Shown here piece by piece: positions 16,921 to 25,478 of a stretch of 64,000 bases of DNA. The stretch comes from Cobetia marina (GTDB taxonomy: Bacteria > Pseudomonadota > Gammaproteobacteria > Pseudomonadales > Halomonadaceae), in contig NZ_CP017114.1 in the NCBI RefSeq assembly GCF_001720485.1, positions 2,790,001 to 2,854,000 on the forward strand, read 5' to 3'. Under the pieces are notes generated by a model. It did not search any database. It worked only from the letters and a program-made list of their open reading frames with translations, and was not told the DNA's origin. Position 1 is the first letter of the stretch; each line of letters starts with the position of its first letter. Both the position numbers and the translations under genes were made by a program.

Positions 16921-17670
16921 ATGCAACTCGAGTCACACGAAGGCCAGCAAGTCCCCAACGTCAGCTTCAAGATTCGCCGCGACGGCCGTCTGGTCGAACG
17001 CACCAGCGAGGAGATCTTCTCAGGCCGCAACGTGGTGGTCTTCGCCCTGCCGGGTGCCTTCACCCCGACCTGCTCTTCCACCCACCTGCCGCGTTACAAC
17101 GAACTGGCCGATCGTTTCTATGCGGTCGGGATCGACGAGATCGTCTGCCTGTCGGTCAACGACGCCTTCGTCATGGAATCCTGGGGCGAGCATCAGGAAG
17201 CCGAGAACCTGAGCCTGATCGCCGATGGCAACGGTGACTTCGCACAGGGCATGGGCATGCTGGTCGACAAGAGCGATATCGGCTTCGGCAAGCGCAGCTG
17301 GCGCTACTCCATGCTGGTGCGCAACGGCGTGGTCGAGAAGCAGTTCATCGAGCCGCAGAAACCGGGCGACCCCTTTGAAGTCTCCGACGCCGACACCATG
17401 CTGGATTATCTGGACCCGGAAGCCGGCCGTCCCAGCTTCGCCACCTTGTTCAGCAAGCCGGGCTGCCCGTACTGCGCACGTGCCAAGCAGATGCTTGATG
17501 AAGCCCGCATCAGCTACGAAGTCATCGAAGTCGGCACCCGTGGCGTGACCTCTCGCACCCTGCGCGCCATGACCGGCCAGGCCACCGTGCCTCAAGTCTG
17601 GATCGACGGTGAGCACGTCGGCGGCAGCGATGAAGTCGCCCGCTACTTCGGCAGCCTGACCAGCGCCTGA
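16921..17670 (+). CDS. Hybrid peroxiredoxin 5-glutaredoxin (thiol peroxidase)
   Basis: 249-residue fusion. Residues 1-165 are a Prx5-type peroxiredoxin with peroxidatic Cys51 in PGAFTPTCSSTHLP. Residues about 170-249 are a glutaredoxin with active site CPYC (182-185) and the TVPQVWIDGEHVGGSDE glutathione-binding segment. It reduces hydrogen and organic peroxides using glutathione recycled by its own glutaredoxin domain. ATG at 16921 gives the standard N-terminus; upstream in-frame codons lack homology. It is followed after 114 bp by a disulfide reductase gene, which could complete the electron path. Confidence 0.92.
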   Translation: MQLESHEGQQVPNVSFKIRRDGRLVERTSEEIFSGRNVVVFALPGAFTPTCSSTHLPRYNELADRFYAVGIDEIVCLSVNDAFVMESWGEHQEAENLSLIADGNGDFAQGMGMLVDKSDIGFGKRSWRYSMLVRNGVVEKQFIEPQKPGDPFEVSDADTMLDYLDPEAGRPSFATLFSKPGCPYCARAKQMLDEARISYEVIEVGTRGVTSRTLRAMTGQATVPQVWIDGEHVGGSDEVARYFGSLTSA

Positions 17671-17751
17671 GCGCTTCACGCTGACGTAACCCCATCGCCA
17701 TCTCGTTTCATCATGCGCGGGTCACCCCGCGCCTGAGACCCCATTCAGTCA

Positions 17752-17770
17752 GGTGCGCCGCTGGCGCACC
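17752..17770 (+). promoter_or_regulatory. Stable hairpin immediately before a ribosome-binding site
   Basis: GGTGCGCC-GCT-GGCGCACC, a perfect 8-bp stem with a 3-nt loop, ends 2 nt before TTGAGGAG, the ribosome site of the reductase gene. It could be a processing or stability element between the two co-directional genes. Confidence 0.5.
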
Positions 17771-17784
17771 TTGAGGAGTACGAC

Positions 17785-19269
17785 GTGAACGAACGCCAGG
17801 TTGAAGTCGCCATCATCGGCGCAGGCAGTGCAGGACTCGGCGCCTATCGCGCCGCCAAGGCCCACACCGATTCCGTGGTCATGATCGAGGGCGGCCCCTA
17901 CGGCACCACCTGTGCCCGTGTCGGCTGCATGCCCTCCAAGCTCTTGATCAGTGCGGCGGAAGCCGCGCATCACGCCCGTGATACCGCACCGTTCGGCATC
18001 AATATCGAAGGCGAGGTCAAGGTGGATGGCCGCGCCGTGATGGACCGCGTCAAGCGAGAGCGCGACCGCTTCGTCGGTTTCGTGGTCGAGTCCGTGGAAG
18101 GCATCCCGCCGCAGGACAAGCTGCGCGGCAATGCACGCTTCGAGACCGCCAACAGCCTGATCATCGGCGACAACGAGACCCGCGTGACCTTCGAGCGTGT
18201 CGTGATCGCCACCGGCTCGCGCCCCAGCTACCCGGGCTTCTTCGAGAATGCCGGTGACCGCCTGATCATCAATGACAACGTCTTCGAGTGGGACGACCTG
18301 CCGGAATCCGTCGCCGTCTTCGGCCCGGGCGTCATCGGGCTGGAGCTGGGCCAGGCGCTCACGCGTCTCGGCGTGCGCATCCGCATGTTCGGCGTCGGCG
18401 GCGCCATCGGCCCGCTGCGTGACGAGAAGCTGCGTGCCAATGCCGATCGCGTCTTCAACGAGGAGTTCTATCTGGACCCGGACGCCAAGGTCGAGAAGAT
18501 CGAACGTGTCGAGGACGAGAACGGTGCCGGTGTCGAGATCACCTTCATCGAGCGTGGCAGCGAAGCTCGCCTGACCGAACGTTTCGACTATCTGCTCGCG
18601 GCCACCGGTCGTCGCCCGAATGTCGATCGCCTAAATATCGACGCCCTCGGGCTGAAGCTGGACGAGCGCGGCGTGCCGATCTTCAATCGCCACACCCTGC
18701 AGACTCGCCTGAGCGATGACACCCCGAGCCATGTCTTCATCGCCGGCGACGCCAACAACGACCTGCCGCTGCTGCACGAGGCCTCCGACGAGGGCCGTAT
18801 CGCCGGTGACAACGCCGGTCGCTTCCCCGAGGTGCGTGCCGGTCACCGCAAGAGCACCATCGCCGTCGTCTTCAGCGATCCGCAGATGGCGACCATCGGC
18901 CTCTCCACCGCCGAGATCGAACAGCGCTACGGTGCCTGCGACTGCTACGCGGTCGGCGAAGTCGACTTCACCGGCCAGGGCCGCTCCCGCGTGATGCGCA
19001 TGAACAAGGGCATGCTGCGCGTCTATGGCGAGCAAGGCACTGGCCTGCTGCTGGGTGCCGAGATCTTCGGTCCCCGTGCCGAGCACCTCGCCCACCTGCT
19101 GGCCTGGTCCCATCAGCAGCGCATGACCATCGAGCAGATGCTGGAAATGCCCTTCTATCACCCGGTGATCGAGGAAGGTCTGCGCACCGCGCTGCGGGAT
19201 CTCAATGCCAACCTGCAGCTGGGGCCGGCCGTGGTCGAACGCTGCATGGAGTGCGGCCCGGGCGACTGA
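17785..19269 (+). CDS. Pyridine nucleotide-disulfide oxidoreductase, dihydrolipoyl dehydrogenase-like
   Basis: 494-residue FAD enzyme that uses NAD(P)H to reduce a disulfide substrate. FAD site GAGSAG (12-17), redox-active pair CARVGC (Cys43/Cys48), NAD(P) site FGPGVIGLELGQAL, second FAD segment VFIAGDAN, and the His-Glu active-site region FYHPVIEEGLR near the C-terminus. It does not sit with alpha-keto acid dehydrogenase genes. Its partner is the Prx5-glutaredoxin, as in garA/garB-type gene pairs, so a role in thiol/peroxide metabolism is more likely than lipoamide recycling. GTG start with GAGGAG upstream. Confidence 0.85.
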   Translation: MNERQVEVAIIGAGSAGLGAYRAAKAHTDSVVMIEGGPYGTTCARVGCMPSKLLISAAEAAHHARDTAPFGINIEGEVKVDGRAVMDRVKRERDRFVGFVVESVEGIPPQDKLRGNARFETANSLIIGDNETRVTFERVVIATGSRPSYPGFFENAGDRLIINDNVFEWDDLPESVAVFGPGVIGLELGQALTRLGVRIRMFGVGGAIGPLRDEKLRANADRVFNEEFYLDPDAKVEKIERVEDENGAGVEITFIERGSEARLTERFDYLLAATGRRPNVDRLNIDALGLKLDERGVPIFNRHTLQTRLSDDTPSHVFIAGDANNDLPLLHEASDEGRIAGDNAGRFPEVRAGHRKSTIAVVFSDPQMATIGLSTAEIEQRYGACDCYAVGEVDFTGQGRSRVMRMNKGMLRVYGEQGTGLLLGAEIFGPRAEHLAHLLAWSHQQRMTIEQMLEMPFYHPVIEEGLRTALRDLNANLQLGPAVVERCMECGPGD

Positions 19270-19284
19270 TCTCGCCGCACGACG

Positions 19285-19325
19285 CTCGGGGAGTCTGATG
19301 GCCACTGGCGATCGGACTCCCCGAG
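19285..19325 (+). terminator. Hairpin after the disulfide reductase gene
   Basis: CTCGGGGAGTC ... GACTCCCCGAG, an 11-bp perfect stem beginning 15 bp after the stop codon. The following sequence has no T tract, so it may stabilise the mRNA end rather than terminate efficiently. Confidence 0.55.
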
Positions 19326-19481
19326 ACAAGGCGACAAGCGGCGTCGGGCAGCTCACGATGGGATGCTCTATGCTCTGAACGAGACGTCGACATGCCGTCG
19401 GCTACCGCCTGGCGGGTAGCCGACATCCATCGAACGATTCCCTGCCCGGGCGTCGTCAGCGGCGAAGCAGGAGACCTGCCC

Positions 19482-19901
19482 ATGAAAGCCACACAACTGA
19501 AGGTCCCTTCGACCCTTCGCGACATCATGTCCCGCGACTGTTATCGGGTGAAGGCTCGCACCAGCATCCTGGAATTCGCCCACGGCCTGACCCATCACCG
19601 TCTGCCGGGTGCGCCTGTGGTCGATGACCTGGATCGTCTGGTCGGTTTCATCTCGGAGCAGGACATCCTCGGCAAGCTGCTCGACAGCGCCTATCACTGC
19701 GGCCAACACGCACAGGTCGGTGACCTCATGCGTCACGAGGTCCTGAGTGTCGGCCCCAATGACAGCATCACCGACCTTGCACAGCGCATGAATGGGCATC
19801 AGCCCAAGGTCTATCCCGTGGTGGAACAGGGACGCCTGATCGGTGTGGTGACACGTCGTGATGTCCTGAGTGCCCTGCTCACCATGCAGGCGGGTTGCTG
19901 A
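19482..19901 (+). CDS. Tandem CBS-domain protein
   Basis: 139 residues made of two CBS motifs (first: LRDIMSRDCYRVKARTSILEFA ... APVVDDLDRLVGFISEQDIL; second: VGDLMRHEVLSVGPNDSITDLA ... VYPVVEQGRLIGVVTRRDVL). Such Bateman modules bind adenine nucleotides or related ligands and regulate partner proteins. No catalytic domain is attached, so its target is unknown. AGGAG lies 8 nt before the ATG; a strong terminator follows. Confidence 0.88.
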   Translation: MKATQLKVPSTLRDIMSRDCYRVKARTSILEFAHGLTHHRLPGAPVVDDLDRLVGFISEQDILGKLLDSAYHCGQHAQVGDLMRHEVLSVGPNDSITDLAQRMNGHQPKVYPVVEQGRLIGVVTRRDVLSALLTMQAGC

Positions 19902-19980
19902 ACTGACATCCGGCGCGTGATTGATTGCCTGACGACGCTGGCCAGACATGGCGCCGCGTGAAGAAGCATGCAGCGCCCAT

Positions 19981-20021
19981 GAAAAAGCCCGCGCAGACAT
20001 CCTGTCTGCGCGGGCTTTTTC
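19981..20021. terminator. Strong bidirectional terminator
   Basis: AAAAAGCCCGCGCAGACA, a 3-nt loop, and the exact complement: an 18-bp stem with A and T tracts on both sides. Confidence 0.92.
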
Positions 20022-20210
20022 ATGTCTCTTTGACCATCCGATGTGCGAGGCCTTGCCTCACATGATTACCTGCCAGCTAACCCATTCATGTCCGGGTCAT
20101 GATTTCTGGAGCGTCACGCCAGGACGGAAAAGCGCTTGCGAACGCAAGTCATGACGTTCTCTCGGGCAATGACGCCGTAGCATTGACTGGATGACCACGC
20201 ACTCGTGACC

Positions 20211-20240
20211 AAAAAAAACCGCCAGGCAGTGCATGGCGGT
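20211..20240 (-). terminator. Rho-independent terminator on the minus strand with no known gene
   Basis: Read on the minus strand: ACCGCCA, 9-nt loop, TGGCGGT, then eight T. No minus-strand gene ends nearby, so the likely origin is a small RNA transcribed from within 20241-20540. Confidence 0.75.
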
Positions 20241-20549
20241 GGATAAGAACAGTTAAAGCCAGACATAACATCGCGATAACATCATGTCCTTGCCAACTAT
20301 GACTGCAGCTTTGGCATTTCTATCCCGAGGGTGGCCAAAAAAATCGGCCTTTTTTGTCACAGACCTTTACCAGATGTGAAAGCTGGGCTACGTGCGTTGC
20401 CTGATGAAGACGCATGAGTCGGCTCGCATCATGTGCAGGGCCGAATGTGCAGGCCCGATTGATCACGAGACATGTCGGGCAAGGACGCGCTAGCCTGAGG
20501 CCTGTTCCCCATTGCTGCGCAATCGAGCCCCCCATCACAAGGACATCGC

Positions 20550-21986
20550 ATGTCTGCCACGCCCCATGATCTGAGTGCCCTCACCCTGCATCATCCGGAA
20601 ATTGCCACTCTGAGGGCTCGCCGGGAAATCAGCTGGCTGAACCCCGGACGACTCGACATCACGCAAGCGCAGGCCTCGCCGGCATTGCAGGCAAGTGGCG
20701 TGGGCGAACAGGATATCGAGGCTGCCGAGGCGCGCCTGGCACGTTTCGCGCCCTGGATTGCCGAGGCCTTTCCTGAGACGGCCGCCGCGTCAGGGCGCAT
20801 CGAATCACCGCTGGTGGCAGCGCCCAGCTTGCAGCAGGCGCTGGGCGAGTCCCTTGCCACGCCTGATACCTCCCATGCCTCCGGGCAGACACTCCCCGGC
20901 CGCCTGATGATCAAGTGTGACCATCAACTGCCGATCTCAGGGTCCATCAAGGCACGTGGTGGCATCCACGAGGTGCTCAAGCATGCCGAGCGTCTCGCCA
21001 TTGACGCAGGGCTTGTGCGTCTTGATGACGACTATCGCACCTTCGAACACCCCGCGATTCAGGCACTGCTGGCCAACCAGCGGATACTGGTGGGCTCCAC
21101 CGGCAACCTTGGACTCAGCATCGGGATCATGAGTGCCCGACTCGGCTTTCGCGTCACCGTCCACATGTCGGCGGATGCCAAGCAGTGGAAGAAGGACCTG
21201 CTGCGCTCGCGTGGCGCAGAGGTCGTGGAGCACAGCGGCGATTACAGCAAGGCGGTCGAGGCTGGACGCCGGGAGGCGCAGCAGCCAGACGCCCACTTCA
21301 TCGATGATGAAAGCTCGCGGGATCTGTTCATGGGCTACGCCACGGCAGCCAGCCGCCTCGCGCGGCAGCTCGAGGATCAGGGGATTGCCGTGGATGCCCG
21401 CCATCCGCTGTGCGTCTACCTGCCGTGTGGCGTCGGCGGCGGCCCGGGCGGCGTGGCCTACGGCCTCAAGCAGGTCTTCGGTGACGCCGTGCACTGCTTC
21501 TTCGCCGAGCCGGTCAATTCCCCCTGCATGCTGCTGGGCATGTTGACCGGGAAGCATGACGGCATCGCGGTGGAGGATATCGGACTGGACAATCGCACCT
21601 GTGCCGATGGCCTGGCGGTGGGGCGCGCCTCGGCCTTCGTCGGACAGGTGATGGCACCGCTGCTCAGTGGCATCTACACCCTGTCGGATGACAGCATGCT
21701 CGAATGGCTGGCGCTGGCGCATGACAGCGAAGGGCTCAAGCTTGAGCCGTCGGCGCTGGCCGGGGTGCCCGGCATCATCCGCGTGCTGCGCAATGACGCC
21801 CCCGAGTGGCACGCCTGGCGAGCGGCTGTCGGGCTGGATGACGGCGAAGTGCAGGCCAGCACCACCCATGTCATATGGGCCACCGGCGGCAGCATGGTGC
21901 CCGATGAGATCTGGCAGGCCGACTATCAGCGTGGCAAGGCGTTGCTGGCGACTGCCGGCAGATCAGGCGATGAACGCCTGCCATAA
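20550..21986 (+). CDS. dsdA: D-serine dehydratase (D-serine ammonia-lyase)
   Basis: 478-residue PLP enzyme converting D-serine to pyruvate and ammonia. PLP lysine is Lys134 in SGSIKARGG, and the phosphate-binding glycine loop is CGVGGGPGG (about 294-302). Other DsdA signatures are GSTGNLGLSIGIMSARLGF and HMSADAKQWKKDLLRSRGAEV. About 30 residues longer than E. coli DsdA. No dsdC or dsdX gene is adjacent. The 3' end overlaps the convergent VTT-protein gene by 24 bp. Confidence 0.93.
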   Translation: MSATPHDLSALTLHHPEIATLRARREISWLNPGRLDITQAQASPALQASGVGEQDIEAAEARLARFAPWIAEAFPETAAASGRIESPLVAAPSLQQALGESLATPDTSHASGQTLPGRLMIKCDHQLPISGSIKARGGIHEVLKHAERLAIDAGLVRLDDDYRTFEHPAIQALLANQRILVGSTGNLGLSIGIMSARLGFRVTVHMSADAKQWKKDLLRSRGAEVVEHSGDYSKAVEAGRREAQQPDAHFIDDESSRDLFMGYATAASRLARQLEDQGIAVDARHPLCVYLPCGVGGGPGGVAYGLKQVFGDAVHCFFAEPVNSPCMLLGMLTGKHDGIAVEDIGLDNRTCADGLAVGRASAFVGQVMAPLLSGIYTLSDDSMLEWLALAHDSEGLKLEPSALAGVPGIIRVLRNDAPEWHAWRAAVGLDDGEVQASTTHVIWATGGSMVPDEIWQADYQRGKALLATAGRSGDERLP

Positions 21987-22547
21987 CCACACGCCCGTCA
22001 GGGTCAGCCCGATCACGCCCAGCGGGCGTGAATAGCGTTGCCAGAGGGCCATCGCCTGATCCTCGACCAGTGCCACCAGGGCCGCCAGTCCGAAATAGCG
22101 CACTCCGCGCCCGACCAGTGCCGCCAGCAGGAACAGCCCGACCGGATACCCGCTGGCACCGGCGACCAGCATGGCGCTCTGGAAGGGAATCGGCACGATG
22201 CCGATCAGCATGATGGCGAGGAAGCCCTGCTCGCTGAAGCGCTGCTGGAAGGCTTCGAAGGCCTGCTGACCGCCGAAGAAGCTGATCAACCCATCGCCCC
22301 ACGCCGCCAGTGCATAGGCCCCGAGATAGAACCCCAGCAGCGCCGCGGTGAGGTTGCCGGCCAATGCCACCGCGGCCACTCGCCAGCGGCGCTCGGGATG
22401 GCGCAGCATCCACGGGATCAGGATGACCTCGATGGGAATCGGGATCAAAAGGGTTTCCAGCATCGAGGCGATGAACAGCCACAGCATGGCGTGGCGGGAT
22501 TGATTGAGGCGGTCGAGCCAATCACTCGCGGAAGAGAGTTTCCACAT
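21963..22547 (-). CDS. VTT/DedA-like membrane protein (YqaA type)
   Basis: 194-residue membrane protein with VTT (SNARE-associated) architecture: LLWLFIASMLETLLIPIPIEVILIPWML, then GNLTAALLGFYLGAY, then GIVPIPFQSAMLVAGASGYPVGLFLLAALVGRGVRY. Members of the wider DedA superfamily affect membrane lipid translocation and envelope homeostasis. The ATG at 22547 is chosen as the start just before the first helix; an upstream in-frame extension is basic and unlike the family. The last codons overlap the end of dsdA on the other strand. Confidence 0.82.
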   Translation of the reverse strand: MWKLSSASDWLDRLNQSRHAMLWLFIASMLETLLIPIPIEVILIPWMLRHPERRWRVAAVALAGNLTAALLGFYLGAYALAAWGDGLISFFGGQQAFEAFQQRFSEQGFLAIMLIGIVPIPFQSAMLVAGASGYPVGLFLLAALVGRGVRYFGLAALVALVEDQAMALWQRYSRPLGVIGLTLTGVWLWQAFIA

Positions 22548-22642
22548 GAAGGCAGCACGTTGTCCTGAATGATGAGCTGACCACTTTGCCTTGAGTCCGC
22601 CCCGCTTGCCAGCCTGGCCACACGCCTGACCTCGAAGCCTGT

Positions 22643-22690
22643 TCTCAAGGCCAGCTCTCAAGATCAGCTCTCAAGGCCAGCTCTCAAACC
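22643..22690. repeat. 13-bp tandem repeat x3.7 next to the glcC stop codon
   Basis: TCTCAAGGCCAGC, TCTCAAGATCAGC, TCTCAAGGCCAGC, then partial TCTCAAACC. Ends 7 bp from the stop codon of the GntR-family gene (22698). Confidence 0.85.
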
Positions 22691-22697
22691 CTGCGCG

Positions 22698-23513
22698 CTA
22701 CTCGAAGCCTTCCAGACGCATGGCAGAGCGGATGAGCCGCTCATCTTCCGCTTCCAGCTCACGCAGACTGTCGCGAATGCCGTGCAGGTGGTCCAGCGCC
22801 GCTCTTTCGGCAGCGTCCGGCTGCTGGTCCATCACCGCACGATAGATGGCCGTGTGCTGAGCATTGATCTGGCCGCGGGGAATCGGCCGATGGTAGAGAT
22901 TGCGCAGCGAGGCGAACACCGAGCTGAGCAGCAGGTCATTGATGCCCTTGAGCGTATGCACCAGCACCGGATTGTGGGATGCCTCACAGATGGCGTGGTG
23001 AAAGGCGTGGTCGTGACGCGCCAGCTGCTGGGCATCCGGCAGCGCCTCATCGCCCTGCGCTGAGGACGGAAAGTCCGGCGAATACTCGCGCACGCAGGCC
23101 GCCATTGCCTCGTAATGACGCCGGATCAGTACTCTATCCGCCGGCGTACCCCGCTGGGCGGCCAGTCGCGCCGACTGCCCCTCCAGCAGCGCGCGCACCT
23201 CGAGCAGGTCATACAAGGTGCGCGGCTGGTCCCGAAACAGGTGCATCAACGGACTGATATCGCCGCTCGGCAACAGCTGAGCGACGCTTGAGCCCTTGCC
23301 GTGGCGAGTCTCGATGATGCCCTTGCCACGCAACAGCCTCAGCCCCTCGCGCAGCGAGGCGCGTGAGATACCCAGTCGCTCACAGAGCCTGCGTTCCGAA
23401 GGAATCATCTGCCCCGGCTTGAGCACACCATCCAGTATCAACTGCTCGAGGCGCGCCGCCGCATGCTCCGGCGCACGCTGCTCACCGCACGCCATTCTCT
23501 CTGACACCTGCAT
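22698..23513 (-). CDS. glcC: GntR-family (FadR/FCD) transcriptional regulator of glycolate oxidation
   Basis: 271 residues with an N-terminal winged helix (LEQLILDGVLKPGQMIPSERRLCERLGISRASLREGLRLLRGKGII) and a C-terminal FCD ligand domain whose metal-binding positions are visible (R..LE at about 100, DHAFHHAIC, H..I near the end). Divergent from glcDEFG with two TGGTCAGACCA operators between, so it probably senses glycolate or a related hydroxy acid and controls both sides. GGAGG lies 8 nt upstream of the chosen ATG. PdhR/LldR-like relatives cannot be excluded by sequence alone; the neighbours decide. Confidence 0.82.
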   Translation of the reverse strand: MQVSERMACGEQRAPEHAAARLEQLILDGVLKPGQMIPSERRLCERLGISRASLREGLRLLRGKGIIETRHGKGSSVAQLLPSGDISPLMHLFRDQPRTLYDLLEVRALLEGQSARLAAQRGTPADRVLIRRHYEAMAACVREYSPDFPSSAQGDEALPDAQQLARHDHAFHHAICEASHNPVLVHTLKGINDLLLSSVFASLRNLYHRPIPRGQINAQHTAIYRAVMDQQPDAAERAALDHLHGIRDSLRELEAEDERLIRSAMRLEGFE

Positions 23514-23631
23514 CCCTGCCCCTCCCCTGATGAACCGGCCGAGCCAGCCCGGCTGGCCTCTCCCGGGGTGCTCGTCTCTCGTCTGCCGCTCGCCTGCCCA
23601 CATGCGGCAAGGAGACTGCCGCCTTTCTCAC

Positions 23632-23642
23632 TGGTCAGACCA
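23632..23642. promoter_or_regulatory. GntR/FCD operator, copy 1
   Basis: TGGTCAGACCA, a palindrome of the FadR/PdhR/GlcC class (TGGT-N3-ACCA). It lies 119 bp upstream of the glcC start and is identical to the copy at 23709 within a 13-bp block CTGGTCAGACCAC. Confidence 0.75.
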
Positions 23643-23708
23643 CGCTCTCTACCCTAGCGAGCTCTCCTGTCGCCAGCGACACCCGATGACATGAACTAGA
23701 CGAATGTC

Positions 23709-23719
23709 TGGTCAGACCA
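23709..23719. promoter_or_regulatory. GntR/FCD operator, copy 2
   Basis: Second identical TGGTCAGACCA, 77 bp from the first (centre to centre) and about 155 bp before the glcD start. Two sites allow cooperative control of the divergent promoters. Confidence 0.75.
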
Positions 23720-23873
23720 CTGTGGCTTCGCATGGACAAGGCGCAGCCCTCACTGCCAGATTGGAGACACACCCGCGCGTCGTGACCTGCACACCCGACA
23801 CGCCTCATGCATCACCGGCGCAATGGACACCCGACACGGCATCGCGAGTACCGGACTCTCCTGGAGGCATGGC

Positions 23874-25373
23874 ATGAATATCCTGTATGACCCGACGCTG
23901 GATGGCCCTCTCCCCCAGCACGAAAAGTCCCGGGTACTGGCGCACCTCACCACGCTGCTGCCCGACCTCACCCTGCTGCATCGCGAAGAGGATCTGCATC
24001 CCTTCGAATGTGATGGACTGGCGGCCTATCGCGTCATGCCGATGCTGGTCGCGCTGCCCGAGCGTGTCGAACAGGTCGCCGCCCTGCTGCGCGAATGCCA
24101 CTCGCTGGGGGTTCCGGTGGTCACGCGCGGTGCTGGCACTGGCCTTTCCGGCGGCGCCTTGCCGCTGGAACAAGGCGTGCTGCTGGTGATGTCGCGCATG
24201 GCGCGCATTCTCGAGCTCGACCCCGATGCGCGTACCGCGCGCCTGCAACCCGGGGTGCGCAACCTGGCCATTTCAGAAGCTGCCGCCCCATACGGGCTCT
24301 ACTACGCGCCGGACCCCTCCTCGCAGATCGCCTGCTCCATCGGCGGCAACGTGGCCGAGAATGCCGGCGGCGTGCACTGTCTCAAGTACGGCCTCACCGT
24401 GCACAACCTGCTCAAGCTCGAGGTGCTGACCATCGAGGGCGAGGCGATGACGATCGGCGCCGACAGCCTCGACTCCCCCGGACTGGACCTGCTGGCGCTG
24501 ATGACAGGCTCCGAAGGCATGCTGGGCGTGGTCACGGAAGTCACGGTGCGTCTGCTGCCCCGCCCCGAGACGGCCAAGGTGCTGATGGCAAGCTTCGCCG
24601 ATATCGACAAGGCCGGCCGTGCGGTGGGCGACATCATCGCCTGCGGCATCATCCCCGGCGGGCTCGAGATGATGGACAACCTCGCCATCCGCGCCGCCGA
24701 GGACTTCATCCACGCGGGCTATCCGGTGGAGGCCGCGGCCATCCTGCTCTGCGAGCTGGATGGTGCCGAGGCCGATGTCGTTGATGATTGCGCACGGGTT
24801 CGCGAGGTGCTGGAACGCGCCGGTGCCACCGAGATCCGGCTCGCCCGTGATGAGGCCGAGCGCGCGCGCTTCTGGGCCGGACGCAAGAATGCCTTCCCTG
24901 CCGTGGGCCGCATGTCGCCCGATTATTACTGCATGGATGGCACCATCCCGCGCCGCGAACTGCCCGCTGTGCTCAACGGTATCGCCGAACTCTCGCGCCA
25001 ATCGGGGCTCGCGGTGGCCAATGTCTTCCATGCCGGTGACGGCAACATGCACCCGCTGATCCTGTTCGATGCCAACAAGCCCGGGGAGCTTGAGCTGGCC
25101 GAGGAGGTCGGCGGCAGGATTCTGGAACTGTGCGTGGCCGCCGGCGGCAGCATCACCGGCGAACATGGCGTGGGCCGCGAGAAGATCAACCAGATGTGCG
25201 CGCAGTTCAATCACGAGGAGATCAGCGTCTTCCATGCCGTGAAGGCCGCCTTCGACCCCACCGGGCTGCTCAATCCCGGCAAGAACATCCCGACGCTGGC
25301 GCGCTGTGCCGAATTCGGTGCCATGCATGTGCATCACAACCAGCTGCCACATCCGGAGCTTCCGCGCTTCTAG
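23874..25373 (+). CDS. glcD: Glycolate oxidase FAD-linked subunit GlcD
   Basis: 499-residue FAD subunit of the membrane-associated glycolate oxidase, which converts glycolate to glyoxylate. PCMH FAD-binding domain with PVVTRGAGTGLSGGALP (from 81) and CSIGGNVAENAGGVHCLKYG. The C-terminal cap has the metal and substrate segment FHAGDGNMHPLILFD and the SITGEHGVGREK motif typical of GlcD. GGAGG precedes the ATG by 7 nt. Its TAG stop lies inside the first unit of a 19-bp tandem repeat, and the gap to glcE (148 bp) is unusually long for this operon. Confidence 0.93.
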   Translation: MNILYDPTLDGPLPQHEKSRVLAHLTTLLPDLTLLHREEDLHPFECDGLAAYRVMPMLVALPERVEQVAALLRECHSLGVPVVTRGAGTGLSGGALPLEQGVLLVMSRMARILELDPDARTARLQPGVRNLAISEAAAPYGLYYAPDPSSQIACSIGGNVAENAGGVHCLKYGLTVHNLLKLEVLTIEGEAMTIGADSLDSPGLDLLALMTGSEGMLGVVTEVTVRLLPRPETAKVLMASFADIDKAGRAVGDIIACGIIPGGLEMMDNLAIRAAEDFIHAGYPVEAAAILLCELDGAEADVVDDCARVREVLERAGATEIRLARDEAERARFWAGRKNAFPAVGRMSPDYYCMDGTIPRRELPAVLNGIAELSRQSGLAVANVFHAGDGNMHPLILFDANKPGELELAEEVGGRILELCVAAGGSITGEHGVGREKINQMCAQFNHEEISVFHAVKAAFDPTGLLNPGKNIPTLARCAEFGAMHVHHNQLPHPELPRF

Positions 25374-25447
25374 ACAGCTGCCGCATTTCTGGACAGCTTG
25401 CGCGCGTCTGGACGGTTTTTCTCGGTTCTGGACAGCTCGCACATTTG
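25365..25447. repeat. About 19-bp degenerate tandem repeat x4 overlapping the glcD stop codon
   Basis: Core TTCTGGACAGCT recurs at about 25368, 25387, 25406 and 25426 (steps 19, 19, 20). In the first copy the core reads TTCTAGACAGCT and its TAG is the glcD stop codon. Confidence 0.75.
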
Positions 25448-25478
25448 CCGCCACCAGACCTTCTGCCACCTGATTTTC

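Larger units (their letters stand above)
19902..20549. other. 648-bp intergenic region with two terminators and no supported gene
   Basis: Contains the terminator of the CBS gene (19981-20021), an orphan minus-strand terminator (20211-20240) and a T/A-rich inverted repeat CAAAAAAA-TCGGCC-TTTTTTG around 20335-20356. A 72-residue reading frame on the minus strand (20320-20538) has no ribosome site or recognisable features. The dsdA promoter must lie in the last part. Confidence 0.5.

Noticed and set aside
20320..20538. 72-codon minus-strand frame in front of the orphan terminator
   Set aside because: No ribosome site, no hydrophobic or domain pattern; a non-coding RNA is more likely if anything is transcribed.
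24273..25469. 398-codon minus-strand frame opposite glcD
   Set aside because: Antisense shadow; glcD is unambiguous.
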